Below, in pieces: positions 23,725 to 35,239 of a stretch of 64,000 bases of DNA. Positions within the stretch are counted from its first letter, which is position 1. Each line of letters opens with the position of its first letter. Position numbers and translations under genes: made by a program. A model generated the notes under the pieces. That model had not been told where the DNA came from. It did no database searches and saw nothing but the letters and a program-made list of their open reading frames with translations. The DNA is from Diphasiastrum complanatum (taxonomy: Eukaryota > Streptophyta > Lycopodiopsida > Lycopodiales > Lycopodiaceae), in assembly GCA_029204225.1 (NCBI GenBank), contig CM055111.1, positions 19,907,003 through 19,971,002 on the forward strand. Reading direction: 5' to 3'.

Positions 23725-24260
23725 CTGCATGGATTATCCATGCAAAATCTAGAGACTTAATCGCATGGATACCGCGTGGATAAAAAAAATTTATCCATGC
23801 GGTATCCATGACCCCAGCTCTCTGGATTTCACGTGGATAAAAACATTTCGTGTGGATAATCCACGCGTGGATAATTTGCCACGCAATATCCACGCAAAAG
23901 TTGAGCCTTTTTTTAAAAAATCTTACTATGGCGTGGATTATCCATGAGAAATAAAAATTCACATTTCTGTCTTCGGGTGTCAAAGGTTTGCCCGGCTGCC
24001 GGTTGTCGGAGTTGGCATGGATAATCCACGCAGTTTGAATTTCATGACATCCGGCCGATCTGCTGCTGGAAATGACACTTGCGTGGAACATCCATGCATC
24101 GTATCTATGCGTATATCCATGCCTATCCACGACTATATCCACGCGAAATTTTTTTGCCCGTGCCTCCTTTATGTTGTGCGTGGATATTTGCTACATGTGT
24201 TCTTGTGACATTTAGTTCCATATCGTTCAGTACAAAAAATACAATGCACTGTGTGGACGC
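23725..24260. repeat. Array of GTGGAT/ATCCAC palindromic motifs
   Basis: More than twenty copies of the octamer G(C/T)(G/A)TGGAT or its complement ATCCA(C/T)GC lie within about 500 bp. Many are arranged as palindromes (GCATGGATAATCCACGC, GTGGATAATCCACGC, GCGTGGATTATCCATG). Spacing is irregular (10-60 bp) and both orientations are equally common. Short open frames through it are a consequence of the repeats. It lies directly upstream of the TNP2-like sequence. Subterminal motif arrays of CACTA elements look like this, but other explanations (foldback element, binding array) are open. Confidence 0.7.
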
Positions 24261-24294
24261 ATGGATGACACTTTCGTACATAGCATATTGACAA

Positions 24295-25182
24295 AAATAG
24301 AAATACGTACGATTGTGGAGTCATGGCAAATTTTACCCAAGAGAGTCGAGCAAGCACAACGGACACCAGTTTACTCTCTTTTCAACTTGATTATTGTGGG
24401 ACAATCAATGGCATCTTTGAAGTTGGATTTAGACAATTCAACTTTTTCATATTTGATGTCCAATGATTCAAAGTTATTTGCAATGGTCCCAATGCAACTG
24501 TCAAAGATGAGAGTCATTATTTTGCCATTGAATCTGTCAAGCTTTGGACAGATCAAAGCGATACATTTGTTTTTCATCAACCATGTGAGCAGGTATATTT
24601 CTTCTATGTCTTCAAGATGTCTATGCTCTTTTGTTGTCAATCAGTCGATTTTCAGTGTACTGCAAAAAATGTATATTGTATATAGTAATACCCAAGCAAT
24701 TGTAACAAAGCTATGGATATTAACTACGAGTCAATGTTTATGGTAACATCGATCAATTACAAGTGGTCTTTCACCCCGATCGTTCCAGATGGTCGTACGT
24801 GATTCAAGTCGCTCCTCGAAGTAAAAGAATTTTTGAAGATAGAGATGTTGTGGAGGACGTGGTGCTGCTAGTTGATGCACCTCATGAACAAGATCGTGAT
24901 GATGGATTCGATAACACATTTTTGGAGGATGATCATGTGCAAGCTTCACAAGCTAATGATGATGTTGAGCGTGATGCATCATCATCGGATGGATCAACGA
25001 CACACGACACACCTTCTTGGTCTCACTCGTTGCAACCGTCGCCATTAGCTTTTGAAGATCAACTTATTTATGATGAAGCTATAAGAGATATTTGGATAGA
25101 ACTAGAGATAGACTCATTTGGTTTGGCAGGTTTGTCGCATGATGATGTAGAAAATGATAACGATGAACTACCAAATAAATAA
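24295..25182 (+). mobile_element. CACTA (En/Spm) TNP2 transposase, C-terminal DUF4216 region
   Basis: The plus strand carries the pattern of the TNP2 C-terminal domain. There is a CGVMANFTQESRAS block (about 24,310-24,355), then DYCGTINGIFEVGFRQFNFF (24,388 onward; the family has YYG.I..IIEL.Y), then ESVKLWTDQSDTFVF and HQPCEQV (about 24,520-24,595; the family has DPFILASQA.QVFYV). HPDRSRWSYVIQVAPRSK (24,772 onward; the family has D....W.VV..V..R) is followed by an acidic tail to the stop at 25,182. The join at CAG|GTATAT (about 24,595) and ACAAG|TGG (about 24,759) looks like a spliced intron of some 165 bp. One stop (TGA where Trp is expected) interrupts the first half. The transposase core and the element's ends are not identified. 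Probably a relic. Confidence 0.7.
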
Positions 25183-25189
25183 GTGACAC

Positions 25190-25540
25190 AATACGATGTA
25201 TTTTAACTTATTGTAGTATTAATCATATTGCTCATAGATGCAATAACACTTTATTAATTGACTAGTTGACATCGAATAAAAAGTAGATGCATGTGAGTAC
25301 ACAATTTGTGATCATCATTTTTTTGTGATACATAAATTTCTTTATTCACTTGTGCATATGGAAACCAATGTTGATAGAAAATGGAGTTCAATGTGTTGAT
25401 AGGTAACAAATTCCAAAAGTGAGATCCATTTACATTCTGTTTTATACCGTGGTTTATACCGAGGGGCCTTTTTTTCATCAGTCTCGGTATTACCCTCGGT
25501 TAGCAGAGTGTCCTGAGATGCCTCTGGCCACCTGGACTCT
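25190..25540. other. Spacer downstream of the TNP2 relic
   Basis: AT-rich. No CACTA-type terminal repeat (CACTA...TAGTG) could be identified with confidence. Confidence 0.35.
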
Positions 25541-25811
25541 CTCTATAACCCTCTCTATAAATGTCTCAAAACAAGTTCAAATTTGGTAGGCTTATTCTTG
25601 ATGAGGATGGTTTGGATGTTCAAGATGAAAATGATGATGATTTTGTGTTGTCTTCATACATGCTTGCTAATGATGGAGATCTAGATCCATGGTGGATTGA
25701 TAGTGGAGCAAGTTCACACATGACTATTTACAAAGAGTACTTCTATTGTGTCAATGTAGCATAGGGTTTGAACGCTGGGAGCGTCAACCCTGCCTTCACC
25801 TGCATAGCAAA

Positions 25812-25863
<52 letters not shown>

Positions 25864-26249
25864 CCTAGGTCAAGAGAGGCTTTGGGGGCTTGAGCGCCTA
25901 CTCAAAGCTATTCACACCCAACCTAGGAAGGAGAGAGAGAAAGAGAGGAGAGATAGAAGGCCTTGGCTAGGAAAGGCTTTGACAACGGCGCCATTGTTGT
26001 GTCGTCAATGTAGCATAGGGTCCGAACATTGGGAAGCGTCAACCCCGCCTTCACTTGCATAACAAGAGAGAGAGAGAGAGAGAGAGAGAGCGCCTAGGTT
26101 GAGAGAGGCTTTGGGGGCTCGAGTGCACCCAAAGCTATTCACACCCAACTTAGGAAAGAGAGAGAGAAAAAGAGATGACAGATAGAAGGCCTTGGCTAGG
26201 AAAGACTTTGGGGGCGGCTCGAGCACCTACCCAAAGCTATTCGATCCTA

Positions 26250-26281
<32 letters not shown>

Positions 26282-27250
26282 TTTATTGAGAATGTCAAAT
26301 GAGTAAAAATGGTGCACTTCTCACTTCTTTGTTGGCATATGGAGATGACAAGAGGGTGATTTACACCGCCAATATTGATGGTGAGTGTGCAATCAAAGGG
26401 ATTGGCACAATTCATATTTCTCTCTCTACAAATAGAAATGTTCATTTTAAGGATGTTTTGTCCATTCTATTTATTACCAAGAATTTACTTAGTGTGAGTC
26501 AATTGCTAAGTAAAGGCCTCAAAGTTGAGTTTGATGGAGATGCTTGTATGATAAAAAAGAAGGATATCTTGATTGAAAAAGGTAAAAAAAAAGGAAAGTT
26601 GTTCAAATTAGCTGCTTGTATTATTGCTAACCAAGTTGGATGTGTTGCACGAGAGCAAATACCTATTCAAGAGGTTTGTCATAAGACACCTCAACTTCAA
26701 GTTATTGGAGGTAATGGCTAGGAAGCAAGTTGTGATTGGTCTTCTAAGTTCCTTAAGTAGCATCAATCATGTTTGTGAGTCTTGTGCTTTGTCAAAGTCT
26801 CATAGACAACCTTATACTAGATCTACATCTATATCTATAAAGCCTTTTCAAGTTGTACATTCGAATATTCATCAAATTAGCAATAGTGGAGCTAAGATGT
26901 ATGTAACTTTCATTGATGATTTTAGTAGATTTTGTTGGATGTATCTACTAAAGAGCAAAGATGAAGTGTATGATGTCTTTGTTAAGTTCAAGAATGCAAG
27001 GGAGAATCAATTTTTCACAAGGATCAAGTGCTTAAGGAGTGACAATGGTGGAGAGTACATATCTACCAAGTTCAAGGCCTTTTGTGATGAGCATGGGATC
27101 AAGAGACAATATACAACACTAAGGACCCCACAACAAAATGGAGTGGCTGAAAAGAAGAAAAGGACTTTATGTGAAAGTGCCAAAGCCATGAGGTTAAGTG
27201 CTAAACTTGATAAGCCATTTGGGGATCAAGCATTGTTGTGCGCTGATTTC
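25541..27250 (+). mobile_element. Copia fossil (protease to integrase), interrupted
   Basis: The Copia protease start (25,561-25,764, WWIDSGASSHMT) is separated by about 500 bp of microsatellite-bearing sequence from the rest of the protease/GAG_pre-integrase region (26,299-26,721, KDVLSILFITKNLLSVSQLL). Then come the zinc motif CESCALSKSHRQP and the integrase core (26,790-27,240: FIDDFSRFCWMY, RSDNGGEYIS, RTPQQNGVAEKK). The element ends abruptly at 27,250, where an LTR-like repeat begins. RT, RNase H and LTRs are missing. It is broken in a few places and is a different family from the 9.6-kb element. Confidence 0.9.
25748..26280. repeat. Two-copy tandem duplication with GA microsatellites, inside Copia protease
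   Basis: A unit of about 253 bp starts GTCAATGTAGCATAGGGT and includes GCGTCAACCC, a GA run, GAGAGGCTTTGGGGGCT and GGCCTTGGCTAGGAAAG. It occurs at about 25,752 and 26,008. A third partial unit ends in another GA run at 26,250-26,275. GA tracts are at 25,811-25,860 and 26,050-26,090. The unit begins exactly with text that belongs to the protease region. Confidence 0.8.
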
Positions 27251-27842
27251 TGTTGGAAATTAAGCCCACAATTGCCTCCTTGGTTAATGACTAATTTCTA
27301 TTTCATGATTCTTCCTGCATGTTTATTGATCATTGATCTAGGGTCAGGTGAAACCAACTTTGGTTCTACGTCTGCTTATCTGATACCTGTAGGAATCACA
27401 AATTTAGACAACCAATTTATTTGAAGAACGTCTACAACGGGCTTCCGGTTGATCTCCAGCAAAGGAGGGTAACCAATCCTATCATTTTTTTCATGTTAAG
27501 CTCAATAACCTGAAGTCATTGAATACTTGGCCATCTTCACAAAATTAACATTAAGAACAAGTCTGCAGAAATACATTACTTTTTTTACAGTTTGCAGAAA
27601 TACATTATGTTTTCAACAGCTTCGGCTTTTTCTCATTTCTCCGATATGCGATACTTGCATAGTTCAAAAGTTTAGCTTGTGCAATTCAAAAGTTTAACTA
27701 TTTTCAACACCTTCGGCTTTTTTGCATTTTTCCGAAAAATGCGAAGAGAGAGAAAATTTCCGAAGGTCATCTACTTTCATGAGTTAAACTGTTTTCAAGA
27801 CATCTTTGCCTTTTTAAGGGCACCTTCGGCTTCTTGCAAAAA

Positions 27843-27897
<55 letters not shown>

Positions 27898-28092
27898 AAA
27901 AAAAAAAAAAATCTCGAAGGTCGTCTAAAATAAACGAGGAACATTCCAGTGACGTCCTCGTCTGCATCAACGATAATGAACGATAATGATTCATTGACCG
28001 TATATACTATGTATAGTTGTCACAAAAGCCATATACTTTCAAGTACAATGACTTTCCTAATTAGGTGACAAGCATTCAATGTAATTAATACA
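27251..28092 (+). mobile_element. Solo LTR-like repeat (partner of 8,280-9,174)
   Basis: About 842 bp with LTR-like ends (TGTTGGAAATTAAG at the start, TTAATACA at the end). It sits inside the integrase of the preceding Copia fossil. It is collinear with 8,280-9,174 but has a (GT)n(GA)n tract at 27,845-27,896 where that copy has a short GAGAGAGA. No target duplication is evident and the other half of the Copia integrase does not follow, so a deletion has probably occurred. Confidence 0.65.
27845..27911. repeat. (GT)n(GA)n(A)n compound microsatellite
   Basis: About 15 GT units, 10 GA units and then an A run, inside the LTR-like repeat. Confidence 0.97.
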
Positions 28093-28385
28093 CGGATGCG
28101 GAGGACATAGTTCAAAAAAGATAATCTTTGTAACCTCTACGGAGTGGACAAACACACCTCTAGAAATTACAAATGCATCGCTCCATTGAATAGCTTTAAC
28201 CAATATATGAGTTACACGTATGTACTTTATACCTTACTAAGGTAAATTTAACTATGAGTTTAAATTACTCTAGTTTAAGATTGCGATTCGAATGTAGTCG
28301 ATTCGTGTAAGTGACTTGTTAGTGCATCGTCCTTGTAAATAAAACTTCAAATACATAACTAATAGACCTTCAATTGTATTTGAAT
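28093..28385. other. Spacer
   Basis: No feature recognised. Confidence 0.4.
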
Positions 28386-29962
28386 TCAATCCCTATTTAC
28401 AATGTACATTGTAATGGCCAAAATGGACCTAACACATATTCCCCGGTGGAAAAACACTAGTTCCACTGAGTGTCGAGTCTGGGTCTTCTTCATCTTCTTT
28501 CTTCGTTTAACCTCCTTGCTGTGATGCTCACTGTCACTCTCGTCGGATGTACGTACCCCCAAAAAATGACTTGCAGGTTCACCCTTTTCTTGTGAATCAA
28601 TGGTAAGCAATTTAAATTCACTGGCTATTTTCTTTGACCATGACATTTCTATCGATGTTGCTGCAGTTGCGACGATGTCCAGTTTCGTGTTTATGGTACT
28701 AGCATGGCTAGTCCATGCCAAATAGGTTGGAGCAGCAGATTTTGTTTTTCATCCATAACACTAGATACTAACCGTGGTCTATTAGCATTGTCTTTTCCAG
28801 CCATTCAGTGGTTATCATCGTATAGCGTTTGTTGACAAACAACTCCCGTGTCTATTGTATAGCAATCACAACAAAGTCCATGAATTGGAAAGTGCCGTGA
28901 GTGTGGAAATTCTGAGTTGCTTTGTCGATTTTCTCTTGGAAACCCTCTTCTCATCAGTAATATAGCTGCCATAATAATGGGTATGTGATATTTATATGCC
29001 TTGCCACCGTAGCATACACCGCATCAAACTTGTTACAAGATCTTGCTGCCCATGTTGTAAACCTTGCGCACTTCTTAATGGTTTGATAGTGCAAGTCATT
29101 ATGTATCAGTAAGGCATGTTCGACTTCATATATATATATCTTCATCCAACCTTGTAAGAATGCCCAAGCCAAAATCATTTGTTCTTTCAACTCCAAATTC
29201 TGCCAGAACTCCTATAACTCACATAGCTCCCATGGCTCATCTCACTCTTCTGTTGTGATATCCACCTTTGACAAGAACAAATAGTCAATATTCCATGCAT
29301 GTTCGATGTTGCGTTGATGTATCCAAGGCTGTAAAGCCTTGTACATGCTGTTTACTTTCCTTCCCAATCTTATTCTAGGTCTTTTCGCCCGACGTGGTAC
29401 AACCATCAGGGATTGATTTTCTATTGACTTTCCCATAACTTGGCTATGTTGGTGTTGACTTGTATCCATTTGCATGGAATCTCATATAAGCTTGAGTTGA
29501 TCTATCAAATCCGCTATGTTCTTCAATAAGCCCTTTGCCTCTTCCTGTAATTTCTACCACTCTATTTCTTTGTCTTGAAGTGTGCCTTGTAAGTCAGACA
29601 AGTGTTGTTTTAAGTGCTGCACATCGGTCATAGATTGTTGTAGGTTTGCCTACTCTTGAACTGCTTCTAGATGCGACAACCAGTTATTGCAATGGTGTGC
29701 CACCGATAACAACCCTCGTGTTCAGCTAATTTCTTTTCAAGTTGCATGTTCTCCTCTTGCAAATATCCCTCTCTTCCACAAACTGTTCCAGTTTGTCCAT
29801 GACATGGGTGTGTAGAATATTCTTTGTCCATTCCTTGAGTCTCGTGTTGTCACTACGGACTGGTCCGCCATTGGTAACTTTTAACAAATTCCATACCAGA
29901 TCGTAGACCTGGAGAAAAGTCGTTAGCGGTGTGTAGAAATGTCCGAATGTTGTCATCATCAT
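28386..29962 (-). pseudogene. Unrecognised coiled-coil/Trp-rich family, copy 1
   Basis: A chain of minus-strand frames, interrupted several times, shows: an N-terminal stretch (29,962-29,726); a region of predicted coiled coil (about 29,500-29,690; heptad-like KQHLSDLQGTLQDKEIEW); the marker DSMQMD (29,475); a basic stretch (PRRAKRPRIRLGRKV); and a Trp/aromatic-rich helical domain (about 29,330-28,980; WNIDYLFL, EPWEL, EFWQNL). A charged tail (SKEVKRRKKMKKTQ) ends near 28,386. The aromatic domain is similar residue by residue to the one at 54,726-55,118, where the same spacing of W..DYL.L.K, PW and FW is kept. No known family is recognised. Interruptions indicate a relic. It could be a host gene, or an accessory gene carried by an element, since a Copia fragment adjoins it at 29,965. 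Confidence 0.45.
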
Positions 29963-29964
29963 GG

Positions 29965-30245
29965 TATTTCAATTCTTCAAATGTAGAAGCTGAGTTTCCT
30001 AGCACAAATCTTGTTGGCGCTCTTCATTCTCTTGTTGATCTTCTAGGAGATCCTTCTGGTACTACAATGCTCTTGTCTTTATCTGTTTTGCTAGGTCCAG
30101 AACCAATTCGATTTACAGGTGTTGTAGCAATAGGCTGGCATGCAAATCTTTCTTCATCTGATTCGTCGCTCGAATGAGGTGCGATTTGAACATCTTCGTC
30201 TGAGTGTTCATCCACTGCTCTCTTTGTCACGGTTCGTAGATCCTA
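29965..30245 (-). mobile_element. Copia fragment (integrase-RT linker)
   Basis: The minus-strand frame (SSDESDEERFACQPIA, GSGPSKTDKDKSIVVPEGSP) matches the linker between integrase and RT of the Copia element at 37.1-41.5 kb (38,190-37,915), including the SGPS...PRRSTR text. Only about 280 bp survive. It is joined directly to the 5' side of the unrecognised family copy. Confidence 0.75.
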
Positions 30246-31559
30246 GTATTGTCTTAAGCATATAGCATAACTTTCTTGCTTTTCCTTCTTATGTCCCCAT
30301 CAAGAAAACTTGGCACTGTACCACAATTTTCCTGTTTTCATCTATTACGTCCTCATTTTGTGCAACAAATTAGACTCATGACCTAATTAAAGGAGAGAAA
30401 ATAAAGTAATAGGCAGCTCCACTTATTAAAAGTAAACTATCTTATTATGTACTTTATTTCTCTTGCATGTCCTCATTTGTGTGGCTAACTCCTAACTTCA
30501 AAGAGAATAAATGAGGTCCTCACCAACTCACCACCTAATCAAGCAAAGAACTATTTATAAGCTATAGACTATGGATTTAGCTTGATAATACCTTGCTGCA
30601 TACATACAAATACCAAAACTCTCTATGATCTAGAAAATCTAAGGTTTGCATTCCACCAACTAGCTTGTTGTTGTACATAAAGCTTCATCCGCGAAAAAAC
30701 ATAATGTTAAATCTCAAGATGTGAACATACATCAAAGTTTTATGGAGATTCATTTCTAGAAAAGAAAAAGACGTCGATTCTCTCTTAGATAAACCATGTT
30801 TGGAGCTCATTGGAGGTTGTCTCTAAAAAAAAATGTGTCTCAGAATCTATGCTTCAAACACTACATTTATCCTCATCTTCAAGCCTCATAAGGATCATTG
30901 TAAATTCTTAGACAAATCTTCTCATGTACTAGGTTATTATCATTATTTAAACAATTTACAAAGTACATTTCTAGTTCTATGTCATGAACGATTTATTTTA
31001 TGAGCAATACCATCACATTTTAGTTTTCCAATAAACTTCTCATACTGACATCTAATGAGAGATAAGCACCTAACACTAAATCTTGTGCCAACAACCCAAT
31101 TATTGGCTGCCACATAGCACATGAGCCTTGTGACATCTAGGCATTGGATGTCCTCATAGAATTTATGACCAAAGTCCACTAGTATAAAAACTTTCACAAA
31201 TTAAGTAACCTTTATTGGTTGTCATGCAAAGTCCACTCAAAATAAACATGTAACAAAATTCACACTTAGACATCAAACTCGAAAAGGGGTCTTAGGCCTT
31301 CAACATGGTTGGCCTTCCTTGCTCAAGGGTTCCACAGCCCTTGGGGACCTAGAGCAAAGGTCCTCTCACATTGTAAATTTGTAACTACCTTTGCTTATAC
31401 AAAATTAATAAAAAATAGAAGAGTATCATAAATTAAGCTTAAAACGGACAAAATTTACTTATATGTCACATTTGTGTGTCGGACTTGCAAGAAAGAAATA
31501 GACGCGAGATAATATCTTTGAGCGGTTTGTTCCCAAAATGAAATAGCGCATTGTAACAT
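30246..31559. other. Spacer, no gene recognised
   Basis: AT-rich with short frames only. No repeat partner was found in this window. Confidence 0.4.
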
Positions 31560-32183
31560 GGCACTGAGGCTTCAGGCTTGTACCTATCATACGTACAAGC
31601 CATTCCATGCTGATGCTGAAACCGCGTATGCTTCACAGAACAGCTTGTAGCTGACGCATTTTAGTCTGAGAACATGAACATGTCATGCTGGGAATGAAAG
31701 CAATGGTCAAATGTCTTGTCACATCTGACCTCTTATGCTCTTGCATGATTCTTAACCTCCATGGCTCAGAACTAATTATAATTACCACTTTCAACTTTCG
31801 ATTCTAATCAACGTATTCTGTACTGCGCGATAAATAATCAATAGACTGACGGAGATCAGAACCGCAAAATCGTGAGATGGACGAGAGAGTTTATACGCAA
31901 ATGGCAGGCTTTTGATTCGGATGTGCCTAGGGGATAGTTGACAGCAAAGAAGCTTATACAGATCACAGATCAGTGGAAAGCGGATCTTAAAGCTAGTGAA
32001 AATGCAAATAGAACTTGCACACGAAACAAAAGTTTCCGCCCACGAGTGGGGCAGGGAAGCGAATGGAATCTGAGTAGTCAAGCCCAACACACGCACAGTA
32101 GACCACCGCACCAAGCGTGGGCCTATTATTTATATCTACTTAGATTGAATTACGCATTTGGCGAACAAAATATTAAGCACTGA
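31560..32183 (-). other. 3' flank of the EamA gene, duplicated elsewhere
   Basis: Blocks of this 3' flank recur near the gene-fragment copies. The GCTGGGAATGAAAGCAATGG box (31,689) recurs at about 59,254. The TGGATCTTAAAGCTAGTG-like box (31,980) recurs at about 59,625. The stretch 32,045-32,183 (GGCCTATTA, GAATTACGCA) recurs at 45,415-45,545 and 60,310-60,440. This shows that the 60-kb copy once included the whole 3' region. Confidence 0.7.
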
Positions 32184-35117
32184 TCATGCGCCAATATCAC
32201 AGACATGCTCTTCAGTGCCCAGAAAACATGGAGATCCAACATTTACAGCCGTATTATGAACTTCGGCGCATTGTGGAGGTTTAAAAATGGTGGTAAAGTC
32301 GGGTAGACAATCCGTGTTCTCTTGAAATATGACATCTACATCTTTGACAAGCCTCTCAGTTTGAGCAGTATAGAACGGAGATTTTAGTTGAGATATTAAC
32401 ATGACTCCTGGAAGATGATCAGCACTGAGGAGCGTCGATGCCAGGACATTTTCCATCAAATAGCCTTCATCTGGCCTGGAAAATTTCTGTCGACGATTCA
32501 AATGGCTACTCTGATCTCTGTTCTGTCTAGTAAGGCCCTGATCATTTTGGTATGGTTGAGAACTATTGGTACGCTGTTCAGAAGTCATTTTGTAAGTCCA
32601 CATAGTCGCTAGCAGAATCATTGGCGCTCCCACAAGTTCAAGCTCCCTCGGAGATTTGTGTCGGAGAAGTGTAGAGAAAAATGCACCCCAGACCGGAATA
32701 GTCAGGTAAATCAAAGTGGCGACGGATGCGTTCACTCCACGCAGAGCTCGTATTTCCAACCAGCTGCAAATTCCACCACAGACGATGCCATTGTAGATTA
32801 ATGGAAGCCATGGTAAATGTTGAGCCAGTGTTGTAAAGTCTAAACCCCAATCACTAGAACTGGTGCATAGGTTGCATATCTCCCAGAAAAAGCTGAGGAC
32901 AGATAATACGGCCGACTGAAGGGCATTTGAACGCTTTGCATCCAATGCTTTAGCGATTCCAAAGACTTCTGATCGAAATATTTGCAGAGCAGAAATTAAT
33001 GAACTCGCGAAAACCCACGGGTTTCCACGTTGTGGAATAATGATGCCTTTCCACCCTGAACCTTCTTCCTCCAGCACACCCATACCTAACAGGGAAAATC
33101 AATGTTTGATTAGTGACTTTAACCGCTCATCTGGGATAGGTTATCGACACCTCCAGAAAGACCATGCACTGAATGCCTTTTACCATGTAGTACATCTGAG
33201 AGCTTCTACTAATTAACTGCCTGAATGACTAAATATTTGATAGCTGATATTAGATAGATTACCAGATAGTGCTATAAAGGTAGAAAGCCACTTGACTCCA
33301 GTTACCGACCGGTCAGCGCAAAGTTTCATCAAGGGAACAAGCATCACCTGCTATCCATGCATTGTTAGCTTGAAGGAGAGAAAGACATGTAAACAAAGGT
33401 TTTGTGTCTTCGAATTTTTATATGAAATGATGGAAAGAGTTTTGTAAAAAGACAAAACCGCAAGATCATAACGATAGAGATAATCAAACAATAAACACTT
33501 CATTTTCATCACTTTCATAATATTGCATTGCCATAAGTTTGTATCTCAAGATCCATGTTCCTAACATTTCGCACTAGTATTTAGAATTACGTACGTACAA
33601 TGCTACGATATGTCTTATGTTGTACATTGCAGTGTGGTTTCAAGGCGGGGAAAAGATTCTAAATATTTTCAGGTCAATGTAATCATTGTCTTTTAGCATC
33701 ATCTTTGTTGAAGCACTTACGCTGAGTGTATACAGCAACGGCGCATCGTTCAAACCATCCCCGTTTGCACCGATTGTTTGGATGATGCTATATAGGAATG
33801 ACCATGAGCCTAGCTCCACTCCTGCTCTGATAAGTGTAGGGTCCAGATCCCTCAGGGCGCTAATCAAAGCTGGAAAATGAACCAACAGGGCCGATATAGA
33901 TCGTAAAAGAGAACTGAAGCTTGGAGGCATGCCAGGTGTGGCGTCATCAGCAATCTCTGTTGCAGCAATACCCGAACCGTATAGAGCTGCTAATAGGTTC
34001 AACAGCATCAGAGCGATGACTTGCTTACTCTTGGCCAGTTTCCTTATTCTTTTCAACCAGGCGAGTTTATGGAAGCCGGAGTCTACTTCCAGAACGTTTC
34101 CAAACAATCTTTGAGATGACGCCTGCGACAACCAATATCAACTATAAAGCGTGAACAATTTTGGAAGAAAACATGAATATAATGTAGTGGAACAAACAGT
34201 TATATTGCTAAAAGTCGGATCATCTGTTCACTAATTCAACACCTCGTAGACTTTCATTAACCTCGCATCAAATGGAAATATGCAGTAGAAATTACTACAT
34301 AACGTTCTAGGTAAAGACGGATCAATCAATAGAGTTTCATTAACCTTATATAAAAACTCAATCATCATGCGAGTAAAGACATAAAATATACACGTGAAGA
34401 AATAGTACCTAACGTTTTAGCTAGAAGACGGATCAAAGGCAGATCAATCAGACTTGGGCATTCGATCAAACTGGATTGAAATTTCAAATGCATTTGTACT
34501 TTTACTAGCTGTGGACGGATGGCGCCGATGTAATTTGAGGGATTTACATTGTGAGGTGCTTGGTCCACTGCTGCGTATGGGCATTCGTTTTCGGGATCGG
34601 GAATTGTCTTTTTTACCAGACTTCTACTATCGTCCTCTTTCACACGGTATCTACTATCTTTCTTTTGTCTTGCCTTCAAGATGTGTTTTTCTATGTCAAA
34701 TCTAAGACATACACATCTACATTGCGGTCGTTTGCAGCAATCTATCGAACCCATATAACTCCATCTGCGATCTACATCGGCTGCGAAATAGGTAAATTTC
34801 TTCGACAATCTTGCAAGGGAATTAGATCTGTGGCAAGAGTAGTTGAGTATAGGATATTGTGCTTGGTGGAGACGAGAAGCTACAACACATTTCCTGTTTG
34901 CCACACACGGCCTGTCATTGTACACAGAGTAACTATCAAGAACACGTGTAGAGCTAGAAGCTGATGTATAAGACGAAACGTTATTTATTCTTTTTCTTCG
35001 TACGAGACATTGTATAGCAAGATCTCGAACTGAACACTTAAGTCGAGTGCCAGATATTGAAGTGCGTCGAAAATAATGTTTTGGAGCAAAAGTCACGGCA
35101 TTTAATTGCAGAAACAT
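32184..35117 (-). CDS. EamA/DMT-family transporter, probably plastid-targeted
   Basis: A multi-exon minus-strand gene for a drug/metabolite-transporter superfamily membrane protein with two EamA domains. Likely exons: 35,117-34,500 (ATG start; Ser/Arg-rich leader MFLQLNAVTFAPKHYF fits a plastid transit peptide; the donor AAA|GTACAA is my choice), 34,122-33,721 (LLNLLAALYGSGIAA, GVELGSWSFLY; donor AGC|GTAAGT), 33,347-33,263 (VMLVPLMKLCADRSVTGVKW; CAG acceptor, GTAATC donor) and 33,085-32,184 (GMGVLEEEGSGW, PWLPLIYNGIVCGG, RGVNASVATLIYLTIPVWGA). Phases of exons 2-4 fit without adjustment. The fold order matches plastid EamA proteins shared by plants and cyanobacteria. After the last helix (LLATMWTYKM) comes a hydrophilic tail of about 125 residues, unusual for the family. 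The substrate is unknown. No interruption is seen in exons 2-4. Exon 1's end is the weakest point. Confidence 0.75.
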
Positions 35118-35239
35118 TCCCTATTTCTTAAAAGCACCCAAACTCGTTCGACGTGCAGTTATATGACAGCAGAGCCAAATTGAGTGCTTCAAACTTTTCC
35201 CGCATAAAGAATTAATCTGCTTTACAACTCTAGGAACAA

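Noticed and set aside
23725-24260. CRISPR-like array
   Set aside because: The repeats are short, in both orientations and irregularly spaced, in plant nuclear DNA with no cas genes.
23666-24291. Several overlapping frames with repeated WII(H)A or MD.AW text on both strands
   Set aside because: The periodic residues come from the GTGGAT/ATCCAC motif array, not from a repeat protein.
27250-27424. C-terminal extension of the Copia integrase frame
   Set aside because: The last 58 codons are read from the LTR-like repeat that begins at 27,251. The same text occurs at 8,290 without integrase.
31791-32183. Possible extra exon or gene in the EamA 3' region
   Set aside because: Frames on both strands lack conserved residues. 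The stretch is better explained as the 3' flank, and its similarity to the 59-60 kb region is nucleotide-level.
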